Positions 47,530 through 61,872 of a DNA stretch of 64,000 bases are shown here, piece after piece. Location: positions 653,264,468 to 653,328,467 of the forward strand of contig NC_081409.1 in assembly GCF_030272615.1 (NCBI RefSeq). Direction: 5' to 3'. Below the pieces are notes generated by a model. The model had not been told where the DNA came from and ran no database searches. It saw only the letters and a list, made by a program, of their open reading frames with translations. Origin of the DNA: Cryptomeria japonica (taxonomy: Eukaryota > Streptophyta > Pinopsida > Cupressales > Cupressaceae). Both the position numbers and the translations under genes were made by a program. Numbering within the stretch: the stretch's first letter is position 1; every line of letters starts with the position of its first letter.

Positions 47530-50180
47530 TATAGTTTATAAATTGACCTGAAGCCACAACATAATCATTGAGGATATTTTTTCAATGTTTAGCTTTACTA
47601 ATAGAAGCAACCCCAAGGAAAATGGTGTCATCCACAAACCGTTGATGTGTTTCAGCAAGCAAAGTGGAAGCAGCCTTAACTCCTTTTATAAAACCTAAAT
47701 TATACAACTTTTTGTAATTTCTTCACAAGGATTTAGCCACAAGAATGAACAATTAAGGAGAAAAAGGATCACCATGTCTGAGGCCCCTACCATTGGAGAA
47801 ATATCCTTTAGGAGAGCCATTAAACAAAACATAATAGGTAGGAATATTAAAACAAGCCTCTAGGATCTTCAAGAATCTACCTTTAAACCCAAACTTTTTA
47901 AGAACCTCCATCAAAAAAGGCCATGAGACTTTGTCATAGGACTTGGAGATATTATCTTTAAAGACCGTACTAGGGTTCTTGTTGTAAAGCATAGAGTGAT
48001 TCAAATCATAAGTAACAAACACAACATACATAATGTGCCTTCCCTGGACAAATCCCTTTTGATTGTGAGCACCGAGGCTTCACTTAGTGGACCTGGGTTA
48101 TAGCATGTGCATTCATGGCATACTAAAGAATCCGCCTATTTTCAAAAAATATTGCCTAAAATTCTTTTGTGTCACCCCCTTCCAATACATAGGTTGAATT
48201 AAAAACCCCCCTATTTTCACCAAATATTGCTTTTTTTCATAGCCCAAATAAAAAAACCTCCTATTTTCACTGAAAGGCAACATATTGTACCCTCATTTTT
48301 GAGATATTAAACCCCCCCTTGGAGATATTATCTTTAAAGACCGTACTAGGGTTCTTGTTGTAAAGCATAGAGTGATTCAAATCATAAGTAATAAACACAA
48401 CATACATAATGTGCCTTCCCTGGACAAATCCCTTTTGATTGTGAGCACCGAGGCTTCACTTAGTGGACCTAGGTTATAGCATGTGCATTCATGGCATACT
48501 AAAGAATCTGCCTATTTTCAAAAAATATTGCCTAAAATTCTTTTGTGTCACCCCCTTCCAATACATAGGTTGAATAAAAAACCCCCCTATTTTCACCAAA
48601 TATTGCTTTTTTTCATAGCCCAAATAAAAAAACCTCCTATTTTCACTGAAAGGCAACATATTGTACCCTCATTTTTGAGATATTAAACCCCCCAATATAA
48701 ATGCATGTGATATAATATTGCCTAGCCAATGAAGCCCCTGTCATTGTGAGAAACTAGCTTATCATGGATGAGTTTAAGTTTGAAAATCACCAACTTGGCT
48801 AAAATTTTGTATATGGTACATTACAAAGACTAATAGGGTAGAAATCCTGCATGGATGAAGCATCATCTTTCTTTAGGATCAAAGCAATGAAAGTTTCATT
48901 TACCTAATTAAGAAGTTTGCCGGATTTGAAGAAGTCCTTAGTCATATTTAGAATATCATTAGCCACAATATCCCAATGATCTTGAAAGAAGGCAAGAGGG
49001 AAGCCATTAGGACTCGGGGACTTGAAGGTGCCAAAAGAAAACATTGCCTTTTTAACTTCATGGTAGCCAATTTGAGCATCTCTTTCAAATTAAACTGGGG
49101 AACACCTCCAAAACCTTATCCATTTTGGCGCTATCCAAGTTTATCTATTCTTGAAATTGGGAGAAGAAGGAGACAACCTCAACCACTATATCCTCCCTCT
49201 TAGTAAGAATAATGCCATCCTCACTTATTAGTTTCCTTATCCCGTTTCTTGATCTGTGTTTCATAGTGGATTGGTGATTTTTTTTTTTTTTATCACATTC
49301 CTTAAGCCATTGAATCGTAGACTTTTGCTTCCAAAGGACCTCTTATTATTTCAAGATTTTAAACCATTAGTTTTCTTCTCTCTTTCCTTAGCACACATAA
49401 CCTCATCCATATGTCCTAGCTCCATCTGATCCTAGATTTCCTTGAGCTCAAGAGATAAAGACTTTTTATTTTGGAAAATATTCCCAAAAGAGATTTTATT
49501 CCAACCTTTTACTATGTCTTTAATTTGTTTTAGTTTTTGGGTGACAATGAACATATGAATACCATTGCAAGGTAAATTCCACCAATCCACAATCAACTTT
49601 TTAAACTCGGGATGGAAAGACCACATGATTTCATATCTAAAGGGGAAATGACCTATCTTAATATAATTTTCCCAATTTAGGAGAATAGCATTGTGATTTG
49701 AGCCAGTTCTGGCTGCCTTGTTTCTTAGAGGGGAAGAGGGGAGAGTTAAAATCTCCACCAATCATCCAGTAGTTCATACTATGACTTTTAATGATATCAG
49801 TTAAATATTTCTACAAAGTAGCTCTACCACTCTTAGTGTTAGGAGCATAGACACTAATCAAATTCCATTTCTCCCTCAAGGAAATCTCTTCCAATTGAAC
49901 TGATATAATATACCTATTACAAAACATAAGATTCCCCTTGAATTTAATGGAATTTCAAAGGAAAGCCAATACCCGAGAAGCCCCATCAGCCTCAAAAACC
50001 ACAAAATGCCCAGTATTCCAAATGTTTTTTATTCTTTTCTTAAATATTTCTTTATTCATCTTAGTTTCCTAAAATATAAGGATGCCAATTCTATTCTCTA
50101 TTAAGCAACACTTAAGAAAATCCTATTTAGTGGGGCTATTTATCCCCTTTAAGTTCCAAGAAAGAAGTTTCATTTCAGAA
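47530..50180 (-). pseudogene. LINE ORF2 N-terminal part: endonuclease and most of RT
   Basis: On the minus strand from about 50175 the translation reads MKLLSWNLKGINSPTK, then an ETK block with its Gln as a stop, and GGDFNSPLFP (49755). These are hallmarks of the APE-type endonuclease of L1-like LINEs. A linker (49432-49700, FRYEIMWSFHPEF) leads to RT: CNVPYTKILAKLV and NDRGFIG (48715-48840), then QKGFVQGRHI, KSYDKVSWPFLMEVLKKFGF (47880-47940), NGSPKGYFSNGRGLRHGDP and the active site QRFVDDTIFLG (about 47610-47640). Stops and shifts throughout. A 376-bp tandem duplication and a small insertion sit between NDRGFIG and KSYDKVSW. Continues at 24909 after the chromovirus. Confidence 0.87.
47943..48693. 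repeat. 376-bp tandem duplication inside the LINE RT region
   Basis: GGAGATATTATCTTTAAAGA starts at 47945 and again at 48321. The copies run to TATTAAACCCCCC at about 48317 and 48693 and differ at only a handful of bases. Each includes RT codons plus a non-LINE stretch rich in CCTATTTTCA-like motifs. The near identity contrasts with the decayed surroundings, so the duplication is recent. Confidence 0.9.
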
Positions 50181-50395
50181 AATAGAATTACTTGAGGCAA
50201 CAGAACCAGGGACATGGACCAATTATCTCTTCTTGTTCTTAACCCGTAACACATTCTCACGGATTTTCTGCTTTCCACTTGCAACATCTCTTGCAGCTTC
50301 TTTGATTCTTGAATATTTTTAAGAATGCCTCCCAACTTTATTGTCTGAACCCAAATCTAGTTTTTTTATTTCTTCTGTTTAATATTAACTTGAGT

Positions 50396-52108
50396 TCATT
50401 CACTATCTTTTTTACCACCCTTATTTGGAGAAGCAAAGCCAAGTAAGGTGAGAGAATATTTTAAACTCTTACAGTCAGTTGACTTATCGACCATCTTAAG
50501 AAATTTTTTCTCCACCTTGGATGATAAAAAAAATTCACCTTCCCTTATATTATGGAGAGAACGTGTCTCTACTTGTTTTTCCCAAGCCACAATTGGGGAA
50601 TTATATTCTCCCTCTAGATTTTTTAAGTCTTGATTAGGAGGTGAAAGAGGAAACTCAGATCCCTCGTTCACCTTAGAAATGTGATCCTTTTTTAAATCTT
50701 TCTTCCAAACTAATAGATTCCACACCTTAGACTTTGCAGACTTGGTAGGGCTTGACTTAAAACACATTGACTTATTTTCCTTTCTTTTTGTAGCAGGAAC
50801 CTATTTTTTTTTCCCTCTAATAGGGTCCATCTCCTCAAACTTATTAATTTCCTAATCTGTTTGTCCATCAACATGTTTAATCTTACTGAGGTTTGAGTCT
50901 TTATATATTGACTTATTTTCATTTCTTAGTGAGTTTGAAGCCTGATTTGTACCAGTATCTAACTGGTTGAGGGAGAAAGGAGTAGAAAACAACCTAGGGG
51001 CTAGACCATTAGGAGGTTCTTGCATCAAAACCTCCACACCACCTTTGTGCATTTGTAAACTTTAATTTTGGTTTGAGTGCAAAGGGACATCCTTCGGTTC
51101 ATAATTTTGGGGTAGTTGTTGAATCTATTTTCTCACAACCATCGAGTTCATACTTTGGTTATTCTTTTTATAGGTAACACTCAAGTTTCCAAACTTATTG
51201 CAGTTCAGACAGTACAAGGAAGCATTTTTCATATTCCAAGATTTGATCCCATTTGCCAAACTTAGATCTTAGAGTGATCGAGGTGGGAAGATTAGTGTTA
51301 ATAGCCACATTGAAACAAATCCTAGCAAAAATCAGCCTCGATATCTACATGCTAAATTCATTAACAACCAAGAGGGTTCCAAAAGAGTCTACGATAACTC
51401 TTAAGACGTTGTAGTTCCAGAATTCCAAAGGAAGACTTAGGTGACGAATCTAGGTAGAAGAAACTGCCCCCAGATTAGTAGAAGGTTCAAACCCAGGTTT
51501 CTATTTGCAGAGAGAGAGAAAGTTTTTCAAACTTTTTTCAAAAGCCCAAGGACCCCTGTCAAAACTCTAATCAGATCTTCATTGTTAACAAAAGTAAATA
51601 AAAAGAGTCTTTTAGACATAGTATCTATGGTAACACTTCCTTTTAGTTTGTAAATCTAATTTGCCCATCTCCTAATCTGATCCATATTAGGCCAAAAGGC
51701 GAGAAACTTACCTATCAAACAGAGCTTCATGTCTTGAACAATGTTATCCCTAATTTCATCTGGAACAAACACTTCCAATCCTTCCTCTAAACAGATGGCT
51801 AAAGTTTTACCTAGGATGATCAGAGGATCCTTATTCCTTGGGGTATTATTCCCCACAAGTTTGTCTACATATGTTGCAAGAATCTCACAAGCAAAAGAGG
51901 AGTCCAACCCTAAAGATGGTGAATCAACAACAACAAGGACAACCAAGCCAGACCTCATTATTGAGGTGGAAGCATCTGGTGGGAGCGCAGAGGGTACAAA
52001 ATTTGAAGGGGGGCCAGATGGAACTCCCCTTTTGGCTTGCCCATGAGGGCGAAGGAGAAGAGATTTAGCAAAAACAGGGGCGAGAAAGAAAGACGTGAAT
52101 ACTACCAA
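50396..52108 (-). pseudogene. LINE ORF1: DUF4283-type RNA-binding protein, decayed
   Basis: Reading leftward from about 52108: a Pro/Ser-rich N-terminus (PSGPPSNFVPSALPP), then CLIGKFLAFWPNMDQIRRWA and LKGSVTIDTM, FVNNEDLIRVL. This matches the DUF4283 domain of plant LINE ORF1. A zinc knuckle near 51190-51225 reads CLNCNKFGNLSV, with the His and last Cys positions lost. A Lys/Ser-rich tail follows to 50396. Breaks are in-frame stops, mostly TAG, near 51655, 51440 and 50860. The true ATG is not seen. The open frame begins with TTG at 52108, so the original start has probably been mutated or lies just upstream. Confidence 0.8.
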
Positions 52109-53040
52109 CTATAGTGCTCATGACAAGTAATGTGTTAATTTTAAATTTGTTATTATAATTTTTATAATTCATAGGTTAAAACAGTGATCAATATTAAAAT
52201 GTTTTAAGCATGGATTAAAATATTTATTTTACTACTTTCATTATTTTATTAATTCATGTCATAAGAAATGTGATTGACCATTTTATCAACTGTTTACTGC
52301 CATTGTAGGTCTTTTAGATTAATTAGTGTAGAGTGTGATTATCGATATACAAGTTTACAAGCTTTCACCATTAGATCTATTCAAGCTAATATTAGTAATA
52401 TTTCCATTTCTAATTTCTTTATATAGAATTCATTCTACTGTTATATTATAAGTTTAATAAAATAATACAAAAATTATTCCAATCAACTTTTATATAACTA
52501 TACAAACAATAATAAAAAATATCAATTTTGTAAAAACTAGAATAAATTTATACCAAATGTATTATTATGATAATTATATTTACAATCAATTCAAAAATAA
52601 AAATAACAAATTACTATTAATTATTTAAACCTTATTGAATTTATCAAATTGTCAATCATTCATAATATTTGTAGCATATTTATATTTATATTAAGATGGC
52701 CTTAAAAATATCTCCATATTTTATAGCCCATATATTTAATAAAGGCATCACACCCACAAAATTTAAAAAACAATCATGTTATTTTTCTAATTTTCAATAG
52801 TGAAAAGTCAATGAAAATATTTAAAAAAAACTTTTATATCCTAAAGTATATATCTTAGTATCTGTTCATTTTTTTAATCTTTATTGACAGTGGATGAACT
52901 TCGTTATTTTCAAGCATTTATAAAGGCAATCTTATTTCATCTTATCCATCGGATATAATTGAATTAGCCTTTTGAAGCATATATGCCTATCACAAAATTT
53001 TCTAATTTCTGAATGCTTCAAAGGTTAAACATCTGAAAAT
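52109..53040. other. AT-rich intergenic sequence
   Basis: Upstream flank of the LINE. No gene or repeat recognised. A LINE target duplication matching the sequence beside the poly-A end (…ATCACTGACTA at 9706-9716) was sought here and not found clearly. Confidence 0.45.
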
Positions 53041-53529
53041 TTATCTTCGTGTATATAGTCTCCACCACTTCTTGGTCTCCGTATTTCCTAACTTCCTCCA
53101 CCTTGCCATCATCATCCTTGCCAATTTCCTCTTCCTCTTCTTATTCCAATTTATCGCCCTCCTCCTCCTCCTCCACCTTACCTTCCTCCTCTTCCTCCTC
53201 AACCTTGCTGCTTCTTCCTCCTCTTTGTCGTCCTCTTCCACCTTGGCCTCCTCTTCTTCTTCCTCTTTGCCATCCTCATCCTCATCCTCCAGCTTGCCTT
53301 CTTTTCCTTCTTCCTCTTTGTTGTCCTTCTCCTCTTTCTCTTTCTCTTTCTCTGTGTTATCCTCTACCTTGCCCTCTTCTTCTTCCTCTTTTTTATCATC
53401 ATTGTCTTCGTTGTCCTCTTCCTCCTCTCTATCCTTCCCTTCTCCCTGTTTCTGTTCCTCCTGACCGACCTCTCGTTTACCTTCATCTTCCTCACCTTCA
53501 TCCACACTGCGGTAACTGCTGTTATCCAT
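53041..53529 (-). repeat. Polypyrimidine TCC/TTC tract with acidic minus-strand frame
   Basis: About 430 bp of almost uninterrupted C/T on the plus strand (53090-53515). The minus strand is open for 162 codons, starting MDNSSYRSVDEGEEDEGKR, then long Glu/Asp/Lys runs and a basic end. The first ~20 residues are not simple repeat, so this could be the edge of a real acidic protein. The rest is explained by a trinucleotide microsatellite, and the plus strand is open as well. Treated as low-complexity DNA. Confidence 0.6.
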
Positions 53530-54284
53530 ATTACTGGACGGACAGGTTGTCTCCTTTCAAATATATTAATAAAGAAAAAATCAGAATGGAATTAGATGTG
53601 CATGAACTGAACGAGGCAATGAATAGAGATGCAGAAGCAGTAAGCACATTTCATTGCTTCATTCCATCCTAACTTGATTTGAATATCCAATGCTATTTAT
53701 GGACAGAATGTTGAGAGTTCCAAAATACCGATGACTGTTCATCTTCATATTCCCGAATTAATCAGCACTTGCAATTGTTTCTCGACGGTTGTATGATAAA
53801 CTAATCAAAAGGGATTAGACCCACGATCCTTATGTCCTATGATTTTGTGTTAGTTGGCTCCAAAAGATTAAATTTTCAAGGGACCGTAACGGTGAGTAAT
53901 CTCATTTATGGGAAGAATGATAGTGAATGCAATATTGTTATTAGAAAAACAACTAGTTTTAGAAAAATGCCAACTCTAATCTGTAGCAGGAGAAAGACAA
54001 TTAATGCGCAGAATAGAAAGAATAAGGAGAGGAGGTGCAGAATGAAGCAATCGCATTCTTGGCCCAGGTGATCACTTTCCTGGAGGTGCAAACCAGTGCA
54101 AGGAGAACCCGTATTGGACTCAAATATATAGAACTGTAGTAAGATTTATAATGAGCCTTGAGAAACTCAATATCGTGGGGACTGAATGTGGAAGAAGACA
54201 AGAAGTGCATGAAGGCCCTGACAAAGGAAAAGATTTAAAAATAGATTTCATTTGTTGTATAGTAGATAAGGTAATAAGAGGGCA
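53530..54284 (+). other. Unassigned sequence with weak coding traces
   Basis: Short open stretches on the plus strand: MELDVHELNEAMNRDAEAV followed by a possible donor GTAAGC (53586-53648), and ALAQVITFLEVQTSARR-like reading near 54040-54110. They might be exon relics of one gene, but no family is recognised and stops intervene. Confidence 0.25.
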
Positions 54285-56380
<2,096 letters not shown>

Positions 56381-56837
56381 AAATGTTGTAGTTTCAATTA
56401 ATACAATAAATAATAATTTAATCTCTTATTGCTCCTTATTCTTTTGAAACGACTCTTTAATCTCTTGTTGCTCCTTATTCTTTTGAATGTATGAATCAAT
56501 AAGGCTATAGACAGGGGACCTCATCCCCAACATGAGCACTTGGTAAAAAAACCCTAGTAGGGGTATGAACCTTAGTGGAAAGAACCAAAATGACACAAGG
56601 GTGTATGCACGGAGTTGTGGTACCAAAAAGGTGCCACACTTCAAATAAAAAATTAAATTGTCATAAGCTGCACGCCATATGACCTTTCAAACCATAAATA
56701 TCATAAGTCCACATTTTGAATGCATTCTGCACTCCCAAAACCGTATTTGGGCGAATTGGGGTGCCATTTTGTTGCGCTTGCCCTTTGTAGAAGCTTGATA
56801 TTAGGCACTAAGTTGTCCATATCTCATCAAAATGTTG
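56381..56837. other. Short direct repeat and unassigned flank
   Basis: TTGCTCCTTATTCTTTTGAA occurs twice, about 40 bp apart (near 56428 and 56469), with TTTAATCTCTT before each. No gene before the possible exon at about 56838. Confidence 0.5.
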
Positions 56838-58467
56838 CCATGCCATCAAAGAGCTCGAAGAGGTATGTATTTTTCTTTTCTTATTGTCATTTTTTTATTA
56901 ATTTGAAGATTAAAGTAGGTTTCTTGATTTAAATTTATTTTCATTATCAGGAAATGAGATTAGACAAGAAAATATTGAAAACACTTAATCACCTCCTCAT
57001 GAGGACCATATTGAAGAAGAAGCACATCAAGAACCTCCTATAATCCCTAGACATCCCATAGGTACACAAGAAAACCTATTAGGTCAAATAGAAAATAGCT
57101 AGAAAGAGATTGAAGGTTTAATCACAAGGCTAAAAGATCCCACTGGAACAAACTCCCATAGGACAAACCTTTCCAGTTATTTGCAATCTATTGTATCTCA
57201 CATACAATCTTGTATCTCACATACAATCCGTGAGTGGGAAAATAAATTTTTGGTCCAATAAGAAGGAAGAACAAAAGCAATTTTATGTTGACAAATTATC
57301 ATATGCGGCAATGAAGAAAAAGAAAATTAATAAATTTGACTTTTGTGCTCTTTTTACAGACCCCCGAATGAATCAACCTGTACACCCTGGATGTAGGAGA
57401 TTCCTTATTCATTGGTGCCATCATGAAGGGATTAAGAAATTTTTTTGGGATAGGTGGTGGATGGTATTTGATTAGCCCCCATGCAATAATCATGAGGTAC
57501 CCTAATACTTTTTGAGAAAATTGTACTATGAGTTTTTCCTTAATGAGATCCCAAACTATTTTGATTTTCTAGATTTCCAAGGTAGAGGTGGGGGTTCCTC
57601 ACATGATAGAGTGGGTGCACAACATGACCCAAATCTCCCACCAAGACCCTTGGCCAAACCTATGATGGAGCATGTTATTATTCCATCCATTGTGAAGGAG
57701 AGTGTTGAGGTCAAAACTCTAGACTCCATTAGCTCACTCACTCAAACCCTTATACAATATGCTTGGCCTCTAGTAGAGGGTGATGTGAGTGATGACGGTG
57801 ATTCTTCTAGGCATCGAGTTCCAACTCATTTTTTTCAATCTTGTGGTTCTCTTTTCACTTATGATCCTAATAGTTTTGAGAATGCACATACACAAGCAAA
57901 GTTTTCTATAGAGAACATTATCATGATAGAATCCTTGCTGAATGAAAAATTTGGCATTGATACCCAGGTGAATTTCATTACAAGTTAATTTCATTCTTTT
58001 TAAAAAATCTTATATGGAAATTTAAGAATATATCTAAATTAGTAAATTATTATGATAAAAAATCAGGGTCAAAGTGTTCACAATACTAGCAACATTCCCG
58101 CAGCACCCTTTTTCATGACTTCGTCGACTCCACAGGTATACAACGAGTGAAGAAATATAATTATTATATGTAGATAGTTGAACCTTATGTGATTATTTTC
58201 TAATTACTCATTTTGAATGTCAAATAGTTTGATGCTAGAGCTTCAACATCAAAACCTCATAGTGTATTTCATCGACAATCTTTCACCGAGGTAAGCAATT
58301 TATCTTTAATGTTGTTATTAAATAATATAGATAGTTTTGGAAATTGATCAATATACTTTGTTTCATTTTCAGATGTTGACATCAGAGACTCCTGTTGTTA
58401 TGCGCAAGTCAATGGAGCATGGTGTTGTTGCAGTAGTAGCAAGTTCAACTACTTTGATAGAAGTATG
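56838..58467 (+). pseudogene. Multi-exon gene remnant, unrecognised
   Basis: A possible first exon at 56838 (donor AGAG|GTATGT) is followed by an acceptor TTATCAG near 56951. Exon 2 reads EEEAHQEPPIIPRHP with two stops, then SYAAMKKKKINKFDFCALF and HPGCRRFLIHWCHHEGIKKF, continuing KLYYEFFLNEIPNYFDFLDF to NEKFGIDTQ (57968). Short exons follow with good splice sites: 58067-58135 (ends STPQ|GTATAC), about 58228-58290 (FDARASTSKPHSVFHRQSF, then GTAAGC) and about 58373-58467 (MLTSETPVVMRKSMEHG, ends LIE|GTATGA). The chain of short exons with consensus GT-AG borders is not expected by chance. The family is unknown to me and could be host or transposon. A Tat-like retrotransposon inserted 85 bp after the last exon cuts it off. 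Confidence 0.5.
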
Positions 58468-58552
58468 AGACATATTTGTAAATTTAGTAAATTTAACATT
58501 ACATTTGTTATCTTAATAATATGTTATTGAAAATTTTAACAACACTTGTATT

Positions 58553-59613
58553 TGTATACACCTAAAAATAGTCTGAAGATAGTTAATTAAATTTGCAGTT
58601 ATTTGATTAATTCCCCTTCCCAATTAATTGAATTCACAAGCAATTTAATTAATTTGTTTATTCATCTACTAGTAAATAAATCTAAATGATTTATTTATTT
58701 AGTTCATCTCATATCCCCCTTTGATAAATTAATTCTAAATTAATTAATGTCTCCCCTTATTAATCAATTCTTCTAATCCCTAATTAAGATTAACAAACTC
58801 AAGTTTGTTGAGATTAATTACCATTTTCCAATTATTTAAATTTCTAAATTCAAATGAGCACATGGCTCCTAACTTTAACCACCTAACCTAACAATCCCCT
58901 AACTTAACCCATTCAATCTAATCTTGGGTCTAATTAACTCTATCCTATCTTGCATATTCTAACCTCCTTATCCTAACCTCCCATTGTGTGGATATTCTGT
59001 GCTTGAGACACATGGCACTTTTGCCACATGTCTCCTCCCTTGGACACTTACCCTCTCATGAGCAAGGCTCCTTGACACTTGTCACCACAGAGATGACAAG
59101 TGTCCCTTCCTCCAACCTCTTCTCTAGCTTCCTCAATCTTGGCCATTGGTATCTTCAGATCAAATCTGGATCGTCGATTCCTGCCACCTCAGCTTTGGCC
59201 TTGGAATTATTATAAATATCCCCCATTTTGGAGCAATAAGGATCCCATCTCATATCAATTTAGGCATCATTACTATAGGCAATTTGCATTTCAATTATCT
59301 AGTAATTAGATTTTGGATTAATCATAACATGTTAATCTAGGTTCTCAAATCATGCATTTCATATCATTTTCATAGTCAATCATGATCAAATAGCTACTCA
59401 ACTCTTGAGTTGCCACTTTGGAGGTCATTGCTCCGCTGAGAGCCCATCAATCCAACACCTTCAAGATCCTCAAGAATAGAGGAAAATGGGACATTTCAAG
59501 GAAGGCTTATGGTTTGCATCTTTGATTTAGTTTTCAATTAATCTTTTTAATTACATATTATTGTCTCATTATATGTGTATGCCTCTTATACTAACAACAT
59601 TTTTAATGTCACA
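58553..59613 (+). repeat. 5' LTR of the Tat-like element
   Basis: 1,061 bp from TGTATACACC to ATGTCACA, followed six bases later by the primer site. Similar to the 950-bp solo LTR at 6747-7696, most clearly at the start and around TACTATAGGCA. Confidence 0.82.
59211..59218 (+). promoter_or_regulatory. TATA box of the Tat-like LTR
   Basis: TATAAATA, preceded by AATTAT and followed by TCCCCC. Conserved in the solo LTR at 7276. Confidence 0.55.
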
Positions 59614-59618
59614 TTAAT

Positions 59619-59637
59619 TGGCGCCCACCATGGGGCC
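59619..59637 (+). other. Primer-binding site of the Tat-like element
   Basis: TGGCGCCCACCATGGGGCC follows the LTR end after TTAAT. This type of primer site (TGGCGCCCACCGTGGGGCC) is common in Tat-lineage elements and differs from the initiator-Met type used by the other two LTR elements here. Confidence 0.8.
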
Positions 59638-59857
59638 TAGCCCCTTTGATCTTTAACAAGTTTACTTGCAAGAAATTTCATTGACAGGTTGATTAGCTCT
59701 TTTGGAGTGCAAATTGGCCCTCTTGGGTTCCTGAATCGCGTTCTTGGTCTCTATTGTGGCGTTCTGGCACCTCAAATGGTGTTTATGGGAGATTCCTCAA
59801 CTTGGTTTTTATGCTTTTCTGTACTTTAGCACTTTCACTCTGTACTATAGCATTTTT

Positions 59858-60046
59858 GGTATGTATGGTGGCATTTTTGGCAAATTCATCATCATTTTCA
59901 GTCTGTTTAACAGCATTTCTGGTGTGCAAGACAATGTTTCTGGTGTGCAGAATAGCATTTCTGGTGTGCAGGATAGCGTTTTTGGTGTGCAGAGCAGTGT
60001 TCTTGGCATATATGATGGCGTTCTTGGTCAGTTTGATGGCATTTTC
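59858..60046 (+). repeat. 21-bp repeat block 1 (9 copies)
   Basis: GG-T units start at 59858, 59879, 59900, 59921, 59942, 59963, 59984, 60005 and 60026, a strict 21-bp register. The clearest copies read TTTCTGGTGTGCAGAATAGCA. Weaker copies may extend upstream towards 59760. All frames stay open because 21 is a multiple of three. Confidence 0.88.
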
Positions 60047-61102
60047 AATTTTTTATTAATTTTGCAAATATTGTATGTTGCATTCCTCATTTCTGCTTCT
60101 GGACTCTCATTTTCCCGAACCTAATTTGCAGATTGTTGGTTTTGCAGGTACTTATTTTGCTGTGAAAGACCGCAGTTATAAACTATTTTGCCACTAAAGA
60201 ATACAATATAAACTACTAACTTTGTTTGCAGCCATAGGATTTTGCACTTATATTTCTTAAATTAGGCACATAGACTAATTACAATGGAAATGAACAAACA
60301 TGTCTTATGTGTCTTGATGATAGGCGAGTATGCTCTCACCTTTTTTTAGGTGATCAGAAAGATAGACTCATCCTTTGTTTTCAATAGTGCATATCTTTAG
60401 CGGGCCTATCATAGTGGGAAAAAGTAATCACCCTGTGAGAACGACCCAAGTGAGTACAGCTAGACCTGAGCATTCCAACTCACTATAATAAATAGGTCTC
60501 TGATGATTAAAGTCTTAGAGGATGGGATTATTTGAGTTTTCTCTTTGAGATCTCTCATATTGGGCATTTTGTAGGGCCTCGCGATCTCAACCACGTTTAC
60601 ATGACTATAGCTTATTTCGGTACCTTGTTGGGCTATAGGCCTCAATCATGCTTGCGTGACTTCAAGGGGTAATTTCAAATGGAATTCCTGACTAAGAACT
60701 ATAAAAATAGAAGCTATTTGATTCACCTCCAAAAGGGTGATAATCTTTGTGCAAGAGAGATAGTAACTCTCCCAAGACACTTGCCATATCGTGCCCCCAT
60801 TAGCGTTTGGATTCGGATAATACGACATTGAGAATCCATTGCGTGATGCTCAGTGACGGTATTCTAATTAGCTATTGGGTGTGTACCTAAGTCAGCAAGC
60901 AAAGGTTTTCATTCTCAGCCAATCTCCTTAGGATAGACTGATTGATGTGTTTTTAATTGTTAAAAACCTTTGGGATAAAAATACAATCTGATTTTTGTGT
61001 TTATAAGTCAAGTCAAGATCTCATCCATTGAAATACAACAAACATTTAAAACTCAAACTTCAAACTGTCAAATTCACAAGTTTTGCAGCACATTTGCTCT
61101 TT

Positions 61103-61337
61103 CAATCCAAATAGTCGCATCTATGGTCCAAACAGTCTCATCTACGATCCAAACAGTCGCATTTACTGTCTAAACATTAGCTTTTTCAGTCCAAACATTA
61201 GCCTTTTCAGTCCAAACAGTTGCTCTTTTAGTCCAAACATTAACTTTTACAGCTCAAACATTAGCTCTTTCAGTCCAAACAGTCGCACCTTCAGTCCAAA
61301 CAGTCGCATTTTCAATCCAAATGTTAGCTCTCTTGGT
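61103..61337 (+). repeat. 21-bp repeat block 2 (11 copies)
   Basis: CCAAA motifs at 61107, 61128, 61149 and every 21 bp to 61317. Consensus close to TCAGTCCAAACAGTCGCATTT. The same unit as the other blocks (compare GGTCTAAACAGTAGCATTTCT). Confidence 0.9.
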
Positions 61338-61400
61338 GTTAATATCAAATTTCTCATTATTTCAACATTAACTCTCAAAGGTTGAGCATATTAGAGTTTT

Positions 61401-61673
61401 TGGTTTGTATGTCAAAGTTCCTGGTCTAAACAGTAGAGTTTCTGGTTTGTCTGTCAGAGTTTTTGGTCTAAATAGTAGTGTTTCTAGTCTAAACAATAGA
61501 GTTCCTGATCTATACATTAGAGTTCTTGGTCTGTCTGTCAGAGTTCCTGGTTTAAACAACAGAGTTTCTGGTCTATTTCTCAGCATTTTTGGTCTAAATA
61601 GCAGCATTCCTAGTCTAAACAGTAGCTCTCTTGGTCTAAAGGTCAAATCCCTTGGTCTAATCAACAAATCTTG
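61401..61673 (+). repeat. 21-bp repeat block 3 (13 copies)
   Basis: TGGTCT/TGGTTT motifs at 61401, 61422, 61443, 61464 and on to 61653, every 21 bp. Consensus close to TGGTCTAAACAGTAGAGTTTC, with a second class reading TGGTCTGTCTGTCAGAGTTTT alternating in the first half. Confidence 0.9.
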
Positions 61674-61872
61674 TAAGTTGCACGTCAAATAACTCATGTT
61701 GCGGCATTAGATCTCCCAGTTGGTACTTATTAGGTCTAAACATCCATTTTTTAAGTCTGAAATTCATAAAGTTGGGTCAAAATTGTAATCTCCTAAGTTC
61801 AAACACTCAATTTGCTAAACCTACATATCATTATTTGAACTTTAGAGTCACTGTATTGCAGAACAAAGTTCT

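Noticed and set aside
59744-61692. Four 95-126-codon frames in the Tat-like leader as protein genes
   Set aside because: They follow the 21-bp repeat, which is open on both strands because the period is a multiple of three. A coding role is not supported.
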